From Nocardiopsis sp. CC223A (GTDB taxonomy: Bacteria > Actinomycetota > Actinomycetes > Streptosporangiales > Streptosporangiaceae), in assembly GCF_030766825.1 (NCBI RefSeq), contig NZ_JASFDV010000067.1, forward strand, positions 1-40,553: 40,553 nucleotides of DNA, written 5' to 3'. Made by a program: the position numbers and the translations under genes. Positions 15,994 through 24,106 of this stretch are shown piece after piece (position 1 is the first letter of the stretch; each line of letters begins with the position of its first letter). The notes below the pieces were generated by a model. The model had not been told where the DNA came from. It made no database searches and saw nothing but the letters and a program-made list of their open reading frames with translations.

Positions 15994-16709
15994 CCACGCC
16001 CACCGACCACCACCCCACCCTCCAGATCACCGGCCTCAACGCCGGCTACGGCCGCGCCCACGTCCTCTTCGACATCGACCTCACCATCCACCCCGGCACC
16101 GTCGCCTGCATCATGGGCCGCAACGGCGTCGGCAAAACCACCCTCCTCAACACCATCGCCGGACTCATCACCCCCACCACCGGCACCATCCACCTCAACG
16201 GCACCGACATCACCCGCACCCCACCCCACACACGCATCCGCAACGGCATCGGCTACGCACCCCAAGGCCACGAGACCTTCGCCCCCCTCACCGTCGCCGA
16301 CAACCTCCACGTCGCCCACCAAGCCGCGAAAAGAGGCGGCCCCGACCCCATCGGTACCGCCCTCGCACACTTCCCCCGACTCACCCCCCTCCTCGACCGC
16401 CGAGCCGGACTCCTCTCCGGCGGCCAAGCCCAACAACTCGCCATCGCCCGCGCCCTCGTCACCAACCCCGACCTGCTCATCCTCGACGAACCCACCGAAG
16501 GCATCCAACCCAACATCGTCACCGAGATCGAGAACGCCATCACCGACATCGCCGCCCAAGGCACCACCATCCTCCTCGTCGAGCAATACCTCGACGTCGC
16601 CCTGCGCTGCGCCGACACCGTCACCGTCATCGACGGCGGCCGCATCACCCACACCGGCCCCAAGGACGACCTCACCGAAGAAGCCGCCCACACCCTCCTC
16701 GCCATCTGA
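15990..16709 (+). CDS. urtE: Urea ABC transporter, ATPase UrtE
   Basis: A 239-residue LivF-type ATPase, last gene of the operon. LNAGYGRAHVLFDIDLTI begins the nucleotide domain, Walker A is MGRNGVGKTTLLNTIAG, the signature LSGGQAQQLAIARALV, and Walker B LLILDEPTEGIQPNIVTEI. EGIQPNIV is the diagnostic UrtE sequence. Start and stop overlap follows the same ATGA pattern as the earlier genes. The convergent acyltransferase gene ends about 60 bases on. Confidence 0.93.
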   Translation: MTTPTDHHPTLQITGLNAGYGRAHVLFDIDLTIHPGTVACIMGRNGVGKTTLLNTIAGLITPTTGTIHLNGTDITRTPPHTRIRNGIGYAPQGHETFAPLTVADNLHVAHQAAKRGGPDPIGTALAHFPRLTPLLDRRAGLLSGGQAQQLAIARALVTNPDLLILDEPTEGIQPNIVTEIENAITDIAAQGTTILLVEQYLDVALRCADTVTVIDGGRITHTGPKDDLTEEAAHTLLAI

Positions 16710-16715
16710 ACGAAC

Positions 16716-16741
16716 AAAAAAAGGGGGCGCCGACCACCCCC
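16716..16741 (-). terminator. Intrinsic terminator for the minus-strand acyltransferase gene
   Basis: On the minus strand GGGGG (16741-16737), a nine-base loop and CCCCC (16727-16723) are followed by seven T (16722-16716). This is the canonical layout for ending the transcript of the gene at 16770-17804. It lies just after the urtE stop and could also slow + strand transcription. Confidence 0.7.
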
Positions 16742-16769
16742 GGCCGACACCCCCGCACACCACACGGGC

Positions 16770-17804
16770 TCACCCCGACAACGGCACCCACCCCGTCCGC
16801 ACCTGCCAGCCCCCACCCGCCTCCAAACGCTCCACCACCGCACGCTCCAAACGCGTGTTCCGCGGAGCCCCCGCCACATCCACCTCCGGCATCCCGAACA
16901 CGAACCGGAACACATCCGACTCCCCCGGAACACCCTCCCCCACCAACGTGAACCGCCGCTGGAACCGCACGATGTTCGACCCCTCCCCCAACACCTCACC
17001 CCACTGCGGATCCAACAACCACGACGTACACGTCGCCACCACCGGATCCATCCCCAGATGCGCCCGCGCAAAAGGCCGCGCCCGCCCCAACGCATCCGAC
17101 ACCACCACCGGATCCAACCCACCCGACGGAATGTGCAACCGCAACACCGGATCCCCCACCGCGAAACCCGGACCCAACGCCGCCGCCTCCCCCCGCGAAT
17201 ACCACTCCACACCCCCCTGCGGACCCAACACCCCCGGCTCCAACTGCAAACCCCCCACCCAGAACAACCGCCCCCGGAACTGCGCCGCCACCCACGCCGC
17301 CGTCTCCACACCCACCCGGCCGAACATCCGCCGCGAACGCCCCACCTGCACACCCACATCCGCCAGCGTCGCCCGCGTCACCGCCGGATCCACCCCCAAC
17401 GCACCATGAGCCGCATACTGCGCCGGCACCCGCGCCGCGAAAGCCACCAACGACGCCACCCGCACCCGCACATCGTCGTACGCCACCAACGACGGCCAAT
17501 CCACCCACGTCCCCGCAGGCAACCCCGCATCCGCCGCCAAACGCCGGTACATCCCCACCACCAGCGCCCACGCCTCCGCCGGCCACCCCTCCCCCGAAGG
17601 CCCCGGCCACACCGCCGCCACATCCGCACGATCCTGCGGCGCCAACCCGAACTCGTCCCACACCCGCTCGGCATCCGCGCCCTGCGGCACCCGCAACGGC
17701 TCCCACGGCTCCGGCAACCCCCGAGCCGCGATCAACCAACGACGGTCATCCTCCGCCAGACCCAACCGGTCGGCCACCATGTCAGCGTTCATGCGCCACA
17801 TCAT
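16770..17804 (-). CDS. Acyltransferase-like protein with NAT_N and GNAT_C domains
   Basis: A 344-residue protein if started at ATG 17804; ATGs at 17801 and 17792 are equally possible. The N-terminal part (about 5-140) with DRLGLAEDDRRWLIAARGLP and the C-terminal part with LRLHIPSGGLDPVVVSDALG and TCTSWLLDPQW match the paired domains known as NAT_N and GNAT_C in actinobacterial acyltransferases of unknown substrate. No signal or membrane segment is present. It is divergent from the acyl-CoA-synthetase-like gene at 18004. One attaching and one activating enzyme back to back suggest a small acylation pathway, by inference. The coding strand is G-rich, the mirror of the C-rich + strand here. Confidence 0.7.
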   Translation of the reverse strand: MMWRMNADMVADRLGLAEDDRRWLIAARGLPEPWEPLRVPQGADAERVWDEFGLAPQDRADVAAVWPGPSGEGWPAEAWALVVGMYRRLAADAGLPAGTWVDWPSLVAYDDVRVRVASLVAFAARVPAQYAAHGALGVDPAVTRATLADVGVQVGRSRRMFGRVGVETAAWVAAQFRGRLFWVGGLQLEPGVLGPQGGVEWYSRGEAAALGPGFAVGDPVLRLHIPSGGLDPVVVSDALGRARPFARAHLGMDPVVATCTSWLLDPQWGEVLGEGSNIVRFQRRFTLVGEGVPGESDVFRFVFGMPEVDVAGAPRNTRLERAVVERLEAGGGWQVRTGWVPLSG

Positions 17805-17951
17805 GGCCGAACCACCACCCCCCGCGCGAGTGCCCGGACCCCCCACCACGACCAAAACCACCACAAGTGAACCCGAACCCCCACACCACGCGTCTCACCC
17901 AGGGAAAACCCCCTTCACCCCCCGAAGAAGGTCTGGACAGTGGGCATAGTG

Positions 17952-17957
17952 TTGACA
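17952..17957 (+). promoter_or_regulatory. Possible -35 element (TTGACA) before the AMP-binding gene
   Basis: TTGACA occurs 47 bases before the ATG at 18004, in a locally less GC-rich stretch. No good -10 hexamer is visible at the expected distance, so this is tentative. Confidence 0.3.
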
Positions 17958-18003
17958 TGTCCCGCCCCTAGCACCACACCCACCGAGACGAGGACGACCT
18001 CCG

Positions 18004-19611
18004 ATGCCCCACCCGGCGCACCGTGTACGTGAGTGGCTCACCGACTACGACTCCCCGACCACCTCGGTGTCCCACGTGCTGTGCGACCGACACCACCCCG
18101 ACCGCACCGCCATCACCCAGATCGGCCCCGACCTCACCCCCACCACCCTCACCTACGGCCAACTCCGCGACCGCTCCCAAGCCCTCGCCAACGGACTCGC
18201 CGCCCACGGCATCCGCCCCGGAGACCGCGTCGCCACCCTCATCCCCAAGGGCATCGACCTCGCCGTCACCGCCCTGGCCACCTGGCGCCTGGGCGCCGTC
18301 CTCGTCCCCCTCTTCACCTCCTTCGCCCCCTCCGCCATCCGCGAACGCCTCACCTCCTCCCACACCCGCCTCGTCATCGTCGACGACCACCACCGCACCA
18401 AACTCGACACCGACGACACACCCCCCTGGAGCATCGCCACCACCGGCACCCACCCCCTGCGCGACGGCGACACCACCCTCACCGCCCTCGCCACCACCGA
18501 CGCACCCACCGCACCCGACACCGCCGTCGGCGGCGACGGCCTCCTCGCCATCGTCTACGTCTCCGGACTCGTCGGCCCGCCCCGCGGCGTCCCCGTCCCC
18601 GTCCGCGCCCTCGCCGCCATGCACGCCTACCACCACTACGGCCTCGGCGTCGACGAAGACGACACCTACTGGAACACCGCCGACCCCGGCTCCGCCTTCG
18701 GCCTCTACCACGGCCTCATCTCACCCCTGCTCGCCGGACACTCCTCCATCGCCCTGCGCGCCGGATTCTTCGACCCCGAACTCACCCTCGACGTCCTGGG
18801 CATGTACGAGGTCACCAACCTCGCCGCCGACCCCACCACCTACCGCACCCTGCGCGCCGCCACCAAGACCCTGCCCCCCGAGGTCGTCGTCCAACGCCTC
18901 ACCAGCTTCGGCGAACCCCTCGCCCCCGACGTCATCGACTGGGTCACCGACGTCTTCGGCGTCCCCGTGCGCGACCACTTCGGCCAGACCGAACTGGGCT
19001 GGTGCGTCGGCATCCCCAACGGCGACACCGGCCAGGACACCGGCGAGGTCACCCCCGGCGCCATCGGCCCGGCCCTGCCCGGCTGGCAGGTCACCGTCCT
19101 GGAGGCCATCTCCGACGAGCCCGCGCCCCTGGGCGCCTACGGCCGCATCGCCGTCGACCTCCACAACAGCCCCCTGGCCTGGTTCACCGGCTACCTCGAC
19201 AACGACGCCGCCTCCCAGGTCCGCTTCACCCCCGACAAGGCCTTCTACCTCACCGGCGACACCGGCATCCTGGACCGCCGCGAGTGGCTGTTCTTCTCCA
19301 CCCGCGACGACGGCGCCATCCTCAGCCGCGGCTACCGGATCGGCCCCACCGAGGTGGAGGCCGTCCTCAACGAGCACCCGGCGGTGGACGAGTGCGGTGT
19401 CTACTCCATCCCCGACGAGCTGGCCGGACAGCTGATCGGCGCGCGCATCGTGCCCGCCCCGGGCGTGGCGGCCGACGAGGACCTGGCCGCCGAGCTCAAG
19501 GAGTGGGTGGGCACGCGGTTCGCCACCCACGCCGCGCCGGACGTGGTGGACTTCGTGCCGGAGCTGCCGCGCACCGCCTCGGGCAAGATGCGCCGGTCCC
19601 GGCTGCGCTGA
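18004..19611 (+). CDS. AMP-binding acyl-CoA-synthetase-like enzyme with altered ATP loop
   Basis: A 535-residue member of the ANL adenylating superfamily, closest in layout to acetyl/medium-chain acyl-CoA synthetases. Recognised motifs: DTYWNTADPGSAFGLYHGL (A4 region), DHFGQTELGW (A5), YLTGDTG (A7), GYRIGPTEVE (A8) and PRTASGKMRR with the A10 Lys. The phosphate loop A3, normally Y-T-S-G-T-T-G-x-P-K-G, reads YVSGLVGPPRGV (about residues 185-196): both Thr residues that hold ATP phosphates are Leu and Val, and Lys is Arg. Catalysis may therefore be weak, changed or lost. It is divergent from the acyltransferase gene. Base composition shifts within the gene, from C-rich before about 19.35 kb to balanced after. 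Confidence 0.85.
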   Translation: MPHPAHRVREWLTDYDSPTTSVSHVLCDRHHPDRTAITQIGPDLTPTTLTYGQLRDRSQALANGLAAHGIRPGDRVATLIPKGIDLAVTALATWRLGAVLVPLFTSFAPSAIRERLTSSHTRLVIVDDHHRTKLDTDDTPPWSIATTGTHPLRDGDTTLTALATTDAPTAPDTAVGGDGLLAIVYVSGLVGPPRGVPVPVRALAAMHAYHHYGLGVDEDDTYWNTADPGSAFGLYHGLISPLLAGHSSIALRAGFFDPELTLDVLGMYEVTNLAADPTTYRTLRAATKTLPPEVVVQRLTSFGEPLAPDVIDWVTDVFGVPVRDHFGQTELGWCVGIPNGDTGQDTGEVTPGAIGPALPGWQVTVLEAISDEPAPLGAYGRIAVDLHNSPLAWFTGYLDNDAASQVRFTPDKAFYLTGDTGILDRREWLFFSTRDDGAILSRGYRIGPTEVEAVLNEHPAVDECGVYSIPDELAGQLIGARIVPAPGVAADEDLAAELKEWVGTRFATHAAPDVVDFVPELPRTASGKMRRSRLR

Positions 19612-19613
19612 CC

Positions 19614-19634
19614 GGCCCCGGCCCGCCAGGGGCC
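19614..19634. terminator. Weak hairpin after the AMP-binding gene
   Basis: Arms GGCCCC / GGGGCC enclose a nine-base loop, three bases after the stop at 19611. There is no T-tract directly after it. It is a plausible but weak terminator between convergent genes. Confidence 0.35.
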
Positions 19635-19710
19635 CGCGGATCACGCGGTACGGAGCATTGTTTTGAGTCCTTGATTTCTACGTTCTGCGCCTGACCTGCG
19701 CTTTCTCTGC

Positions 19711-19736
19711 CCAGTGGTGGATTTCTGGACCACTGG
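19711..19736. repeat. Inverted repeat in an AT-rich intergenic patch
   Basis: Perfect 8-base arms CCAGTGGT / ACCACTGG enclose the 10 bases GGATTTCTGG. The surrounding 120 bases are much more AT-rich than the window average. It lies between two convergent genes, where no promoter is needed. The 12-mer ATTTCTGGACCA here (19721-19732) also occurs at 4359-4370 before the LysR gene. Confidence 0.5.
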
Positions 19737-19785
19737 AAACATGAGCTATGAACGGAAATCCTCGGAAGTATCTTGTGTTCGACCG

Positions 19786-20076
19786 TTAACCCTGTGGCAC
19801 CAGCTCGTCGATGCGCGCGGCCAGCGCCATGTCCTTGTCGGTGATCGCCCCGACCGAGTGGGTGGCCAGGGCCAGGTGCAGGGTGTCGTAGCGGATGTCC
19901 ATGTCGGGGTGGTGGCCGGCCTGCTCCGCCGCCTGCGCGATGGCGCCCACCAGCGAGATGACGGCCGGGAAGTCCGCCAGGCGCAGGGTGCGCCGCAGCA
20001 CGGGCCCCTGCGAATCCAGCTCCCAGCCGTCCAGGCGTTCCAGGCCGTCGCGGATCTGTTCCTCGGTGAGCTTCAC
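19786..20076 (-). CDS. 4a-hydroxytetrahydrobiopterin dehydratase (pterin-carbinolamine dehydratase)
   Basis: A 96-residue protein of the PCD/DCoH family that regenerates pterin cofactor by removing water from 4a-hydroxytetrahydrobiopterin. The catalytic region is EQAGHHPDMDIRYDTLHLAL, with the paired His and the later His of the family motif (E-x-x-x-H-H-P). LERLDGWELDSQGPVLRRTL is the conserved N-terminal part. GTG 20076 gives the normal length and is preceded by a G-rich ribosome binding site; the frame is open further upstream without similarity. No aromatic amino-acid hydroxylase is in the window, so the partner lies elsewhere or the protein has another role. Confidence 0.9.
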   Translation of the reverse strand: MKLTEEQIRDGLERLDGWELDSQGPVLRRTLRLADFPAVISLVGAIAQAAEQAGHHPDMDIRYDTLHLALATHSVGAITDKDMALAARIDELVPQG

Positions 20077-20430
20077 GGTGACCCCCCGGTCGTGTCCTGC
20101 GTGCACGCCGCCCCTACCCGCCCCGGACACATCCCAATCGGGCCGTTCTCCGGGATGGGGGTGCGGCGTAGCCGCACGCCATTGTGTTCTGGGTGTTCTC
20201 TGTTCAACAGAACCCCCACCTTTACTACGTAGATTCTTAGTAGGAGCACGGGGTTCCGCCCACTCTGTTACCAACCTGAGCCCCTACCCCTGACCAGGCA
20301 CGACGCCCCTCCGCGCCACCATGCGCCCTGCCCGCCCCTTGCACTCTCCCCTGGTGACCGGCTTCACTCGTGGGAATCCGGTCCCGGTCCCCCACCACCG
20401 GCCTCCTCCACCGGCCCTGGAAGCGAGCCC
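20077..20430. promoter_or_regulatory. Long upstream region of the conservon with several dyads
   Basis: About 350 bases hold no supportable gene but several symmetric elements: hairpin GTGCGGC-GTA-GCCGCAC (20161-20177), palindrome CTGTTCAACAG (20200-20210) and palindrome CTACGTAG (20225-20232). The last two sit in an AT-rich patch (about 20180-20250), the likely promoter of the sensor-kinase operon, which leaves a long leader of roughly 180 bases. Exact -35/-10 boxes cannot be fixed by eye. Confidence 0.45.
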
Positions 20431-22629
20431 ATGCCCCCCAAGAAGCGCCGGTCGCTTCGCGCCCGCATGATCACCCTGGTGCTCCTGCCCAGTACCGTCC
20501 TGCTCCTGGTGTGGTCCCTCTTCACCGCCCTGCTCGTGGGCGACATCCGCGAACTGCGCACCGAGGCCGCCCTCACCCGCGAGGTGGGCACCGCCGTCTC
20601 GGCGGTGATCGGCGCCCTCCAGGACGAACGGCTGGCCACCGCCGACTCCGCGGACGGCGGCCAGAGCACACGACTGGCCCTGGAGGACGCCCGCGCCGCC
20701 ACCGACACGGCCGCTGCCGAGCTGACCGGGGCCCTGAACGGCTTCGACGCCGACGCACTGCCCGGCCAGGCCCTGGACCTCCGACAGGACCTGGCGGGAC
20801 TGGCCCACCACCGCGGCATCGTCGACGCACTGCCGCCGCACCGGCGCGAACTCGTGCAGACCGCCGGCGCCTACCACGACCTGGTCGAGCAGGGCCTGCG
20901 CTTCTGGGACGCCCGCGTCGAGTACGCCGAACCCGCGCAGATCCCCCGCCTGCGCTCGCTCAACTCCCTGATGCGCGCCCGCGAACTCCTGGCCCGCCAG
21001 AACACCGTGTTCGCCCACGCCATGGCCACCGACACCTTCACCCCCGGCGCCCACACCGAGTTCGTCGCCGCCGCCGGCGCCCAACGCCACACCTGGGACC
21101 GCATCGGCGCCGAACTCGCCCCCGAGGACGCCCGCACCTACCGGCTCCTGGAGTCCTACGACTCCCTCCAGCGTGTACGCGACCTACAGGACGAGGTCAT
21201 CGCCGCGCCCCAGCACACCCGTCCGCCGGTCAACGCCTCCGCCTGGGAAGGGGCCGCCGAGGCCGCCGACCAGCGCATGCGCGCCGTCGAACACGGCCAG
21301 CTGGACCTGCTGGCCGACTACAGCGACGCACTCTCCGCCGACCTCGCCCGCACCGCACTGCTGACCAGCCTCCCGATCCTGGCCATCGCCCTGGCCTCGG
21401 CGGTCACCGCGATCACCGGCGCCGTCCGCATGGGCCGCCGCCTGCACCGCCTGCGCACCACCACCCTGGAGCACGCCCGCGTCCACCTGCCCCGCCTCAC
21501 CGCCCGCCTGCGCGCCGGCGAGGAGGTCGAACCCGAGCCCGCGCCCGTGCCCCGCACCCGGGGCGATGAGATCACCGACGTCGCCGACGCCTTCGACGAC
21601 GCCCGCCGCGCCGCCGTGACCGCCGCCGTCCAGGAGGCGCGGCTGCGCGCCGGGGTGCGCGCCATGTTCGGCACCATCGCCCGCCGCACCCAGTCGCTGG
21701 TCCACCGCCAGTTGGCCGTCCTGGACCGGCTGGAACGCGACGAGACCGACCCCGACACCCTGGCGGCGCTGTTCCGCGTCGACCACTTCAGCGCCCGGCT
21801 GCGCCGCAACGCCGAGAACCTCATGCTGCTCAGCGGCGGCGCCCCCACCCGACACCCCCGCGCCCCGATGCGGCTGCACGAGGTGGTGCGGGCCGCCGCC
21901 GGGGAGATCGAGGACTACACCCGCGTCCAGCCGCGCGACCTGCCCCCGGTGGCGCTGCGCGGCGACACCGCCGCCGACACCGCCCGGCTGCTGGCCGAGC
22001 TGCTGGAGAACGCCACCGCGTTCTCCCCGCCCACCGCCGAGGTCGAGGTCCGCGCGGTCGTCGGCGACGGCTGCCGCATCGAGGTGACCGACCGGGGGCT
22101 GGGCATGGAGGCGGCCGCCCTGGAGGAGGCCAACGCCCTGCTGGCCGACCCGCCCCGGTTCGACGTGGCCGGGCTGGTGGAGGACTCGCCGCTGGGCCTG
22201 TTCGTGGTCGCCACCCTGGCCGCCCGCCACGGGCTGGCGGTGCGGCTGTCCGCCGCGCCGGACGGCGACGGCGTGCGCGCGACCGTGCACGTGCCCGCCG
22301 ACGCCCTGGTCGAACCCGACCCGGCACCCGCTCCCCCGCCGCCCGCCGCCGTCCCCGCACCCCCCGTTCCCGGGCGCACGGCTCGCGCGGTCGCGACGAC
22401 TCCCCCCGCCCCCGCGAACGGGACCGGACCGCAGGAGGCCACCGACGCCGACCACTACAAGGGGCTCCCCCGCCGGCGCCCCGTCGACCCGGCGCCCGGC
22501 CCCGCGGCCACCGATGACGACGACCGCTCCCCCGAACGGATCCGTTCACTGATGAGCGCCTTCCAGGCCGGAACCCGGCGCGCCCGCGCCGCCGGACCCG
22601 GGCCGGACGGCGACACCGAGGAAGGATGA
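20431..22629 (+). CDS. cvnA: Conservon sensor-kinase-like protein CvnA
   Basis: A 732-residue membrane protein. Helix one is at residues 12-35 (TLVLLPSTVLLLVWSLFTAL); a large extracellular NIT-type sensing domain follows to about 308; helix two is LTSLPILAIALASAVTAITG. The cytoplasmic part has the dimerisation helices AMFGTIARRTQSLVHRQLAV and FSARLRRNAENLMLLSGG, then a HATPase domain with LLAELLENATAFSPP (N box), DRGLGM (G1) and SPLGLFVVATLAARHGLAVR. The last 130 residues are Pro/Ala-rich and unstructured. In Streptomyces such proteins work with the three genes that follow as a membrane-bound, G-protein-like signalling complex affecting development and metabolism. No response regulator is nearby, as expected. 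Confidence 0.93.
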   Translation: MPPKKRRSLRARMITLVLLPSTVLLLVWSLFTALLVGDIRELRTEAALTREVGTAVSAVIGALQDERLATADSADGGQSTRLALEDARAATDTAAAELTGALNGFDADALPGQALDLRQDLAGLAHHRGIVDALPPHRRELVQTAGAYHDLVEQGLRFWDARVEYAEPAQIPRLRSLNSLMRARELLARQNTVFAHAMATDTFTPGAHTEFVAAAGAQRHTWDRIGAELAPEDARTYRLLESYDSLQRVRDLQDEVIAAPQHTRPPVNASAWEGAAEAADQRMRAVEHGQLDLLADYSDALSADLARTALLTSLPILAIALASAVTAITGAVRMGRRLHRLRTTTLEHARVHLPRLTARLRAGEEVEPEPAPVPRTRGDEITDVADAFDDARRAAVTAAVQEARLRAGVRAMFGTIARRTQSLVHRQLAVLDRLERDETDPDTLAALFRVDHFSARLRRNAENLMLLSGGAPTRHPRAPMRLHEVVRAAAGEIEDYTRVQPRDLPPVALRGDTAADTARLLAELLENATAFSPPTAEVEVRAVVGDGCRIEVTDRGLGMEAAALEEANALLADPPRFDVAGLVEDSPLGLFVVATLAARHGLAVRLSAAPDGDGVRATVHVPADALVEPDPAPAPPPPAAVPAPPVPGRTARAVATTPPAPANGTGPQEATDADHYKGLPRRRPVDPAPGPAATDDDDRSPERIRSLMSAFQAGTRRARAAGPGPDGDTEEG

Positions 22630-23051
22630 GGATGATGTCCGCCCAAGCCGAGGAGAACGAGACCGGCACCCTGGACTGGCTACTGGCCGACCTGGTCGAG
22701 AAGATCGCGCACTCGCGCAGCGCACTGCTGCTGTCGGCCGACGGGCTGCCGCTGGCGGCCTCACCGGGCGTGGACCGCGAGCACGGCGAGCGCCTGGCCG
22801 CCATCGCGTCGGGGTTCGCGTCCCTGGCCAGGGGCGCCCGCGCACCGCTGGGGGCGTCCAAGGTGCACCAGACCATGGTCGAGCTGGACACCGTGTTCTT
22901 CTTCGTGGTCGACGCCGGGCAGGGTGCCTCCCTGGCGTTGGCCACGGGGACCGAGTGCGACATGGGCCAGGCCGCCTTCGAGATCAACCGGCTCGTGCGC
23001 CGGGTCGGACCCCACCTGGCCGCGCTGCCGCGCCGGGGCGGACGCGGGTGA
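22626..23051 (+). CDS. cvnB: Conservon Roadblock/LC7 protein CvnB
   Basis: A Roadblock/LC7-domain protein of up to 141 residues. TLDWLLADLVEKIAHSRSAL begins the fold, followed by LLSADGLPLAASPGVDREHG. Three ATGs are possible: 22626 (overlapping the cvnA stop), 22632 and 22635. AGGAAGG at 22619-22625 is too close to the first, so 22632 or 22635 may be the real start. Roadblock proteins bind and regulate the conservon GTPase (CvnD), probably like MglB with MglA. It overlaps cvnC by four bases. Confidence 0.92.
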   Translation: MRMMSAQAEENETGTLDWLLADLVEKIAHSRSALLLSADGLPLAASPGVDREHGERLAAIASGFASLARGARAPLGASKVHQTMVELDTVFFFVVDAGQGASLALATGTECDMGQAAFEINRLVRRVGPHLAALPRRGGRG

Positions 23052-23395
23052 TCCCCGACCGCGCCGAGGGGCCGGACCTGATCCGCCCCTACGCGCTGAC
23101 CGGGGGCCGCACCCGCCCCTCCCGGTCGGATCTGACCCTGACCACCTCCGTGGTGGCGGTGGCGGAGGTGGTCGAGGACGACCCGGAGGCCCGGGAGATC
23201 CACGCCCTGTGCGGCCGACCGGTGACGGTGGCCGAGGTCGCCTCCCGGTCGGGGCTGCCCCTGGGCGTGGTCCGGGTACTGCTGGCGGACCTGGTGGACC
23301 GAGGGAACGTGCTGGCCCACACCCCCGACCGGGAACGGGACCGGCCCGACGAGGCCACACTGCGCGCGGTACTGGCGCGCATCAAGGAGCTTTGA
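23048..23395 (+). CDS. cvnC: Conservon DUF742 protein CvnC
   Basis: A 115-residue DUF742 protein starting at GTG 23048 within a GTGA overlap with cvnB. LIRPYALTGGRTRPS is the strongly conserved family opening. The middle part, VTVAEVASRSGLPLGVVRVL, has a winged-helix look and LVDRGNVLAH closes the fold. It is the expected third member of the conservon. Its molecular role is not well defined in the family; linking the sensor to the GTPase is the usual suggestion. Confidence 0.92.
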   Translation: MIPDRAEGPDLIRPYALTGGRTRPSRSDLTLTTSVVAVAEVVEDDPEAREIHALCGRPVTVAEVASRSGLPLGVVRVLLADLVDRGNVLAHTPDRERDRPDEATLRAVLARIKEL

Positions 23396-23401
23396 GGCGC
23401 A

Positions 23402-23998
23402 TTGAACGGAACGACGACGATGGACGGACCGGGAGTGTTCGGGCAGGCGCCCGACACGCTCAAGATCGTGGTGGCCGGCGGTTTCGGCGCCGGAAAGACC
23501 ACGCTGGTGTCGGCGCTGAGCGAGGTCGAGGCGCTGCACACCGAGGAGGAGATGACCGTGGCCGGGACCGGTGTGGACGACCTGAAGGGGGTGGAGGCCA
23601 AGACCACCACCACGGTCGCCCTCGACTTCGGTCGCATCACCCTGGACCCCACCACCGTGGTGTACCTGTTCGGCACCCCGGGGCAGCGGCGCTTCTCCCA
23701 CATGTGGGCGGAACTGGTGGAGGGGGCGCTGGGGGCGGTGGTGCTCGCCGACACCCGCCGCCTCACCGACTGCTTCGACGTCATCGACTTCTTCGAGGCG
23801 CGGCGGGTGCCGTTCGTGGTGGCGGTGAACTGCTTCGACGGGCAGCGCTCGCACCGCGCCGAGGACGTGCGGGTGGCGCTGGACGTGGCCGACCCGGTGC
23901 CGGTGCTGCTGTGCGACGCCCGCGACCGGGCCTCCGTCAAGGAGGTGGTGGTGGAGCTGGTCGAGCTGGTGCTGCGCCTGGAGATGTCGGGCGCCTGA
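23402..23998 (+). CDS. cvnD: Conservon small GTPase CvnD
   Basis: A Ras-like ATP/GTP-binding protein of 198 residues from TTG 23402 (GAGG at 23394-23397) or 192 from ATG 23420. The P-loop is VVAGGFGAGKTTLVSALSEV. The switch region has TVALDFGRI, the G3 equivalent is VYLFGTPGQRRFSHMW (with G-x-P-G-Q in place of D-x-x-G), and AVNCFDG stands at the place of NKxD. These variants are normal for CvnD. It completes a four-gene conservon; the P450 gene that follows some conservons (cvnE) is absent here, since the next gene is the convergent siderophore ATPase. Confidence 0.92.
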   Translation: MNGTTTMDGPGVFGQAPDTLKIVVAGGFGAGKTTLVSALSEVEALHTEEEMTVAGTGVDDLKGVEAKTTTTVALDFGRITLDPTTVVYLFGTPGQRRFSHMWAELVEGALGAVVLADTRRLTDCFDVIDFFEARRVPFVVAVNCFDGQRSHRAEDVRVALDVADPVPVLLCDARDRASVKEVVVELVELVLRLEMSGA

Positions 23999-24066
23999 CC
24001 CCGGGGCCGGGCGGGCCCGGGACCCGTTCGGCGGGCCCGGACACCGGCGGACGCGGAGGAGGAGCC

Positions 24067-24092
24067 GGCGGGGGCGCTCCGGCGCCCCCGCC
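24067..24092. terminator. GC hairpin between cvnD and the siderophore ATPase gene
   Basis: Perfect 11-base arms GGCGGGGGCGC / GCGCCCCCGCC enclose loop TCCG. It lies between the stops of two convergent genes (23998 and 24107) and should act in both directions. There is no T-tract. Confidence 0.65.
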
Positions 24093-24106
24093 CTCCCGCG
24101 CGGTGG

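Noticed and set aside
21830..23854. 674-residue minus-strand frame opposite the conservon
   Set aside because: It is the antisense shadow of cvnABCD, with low-complexity composition and no domain.
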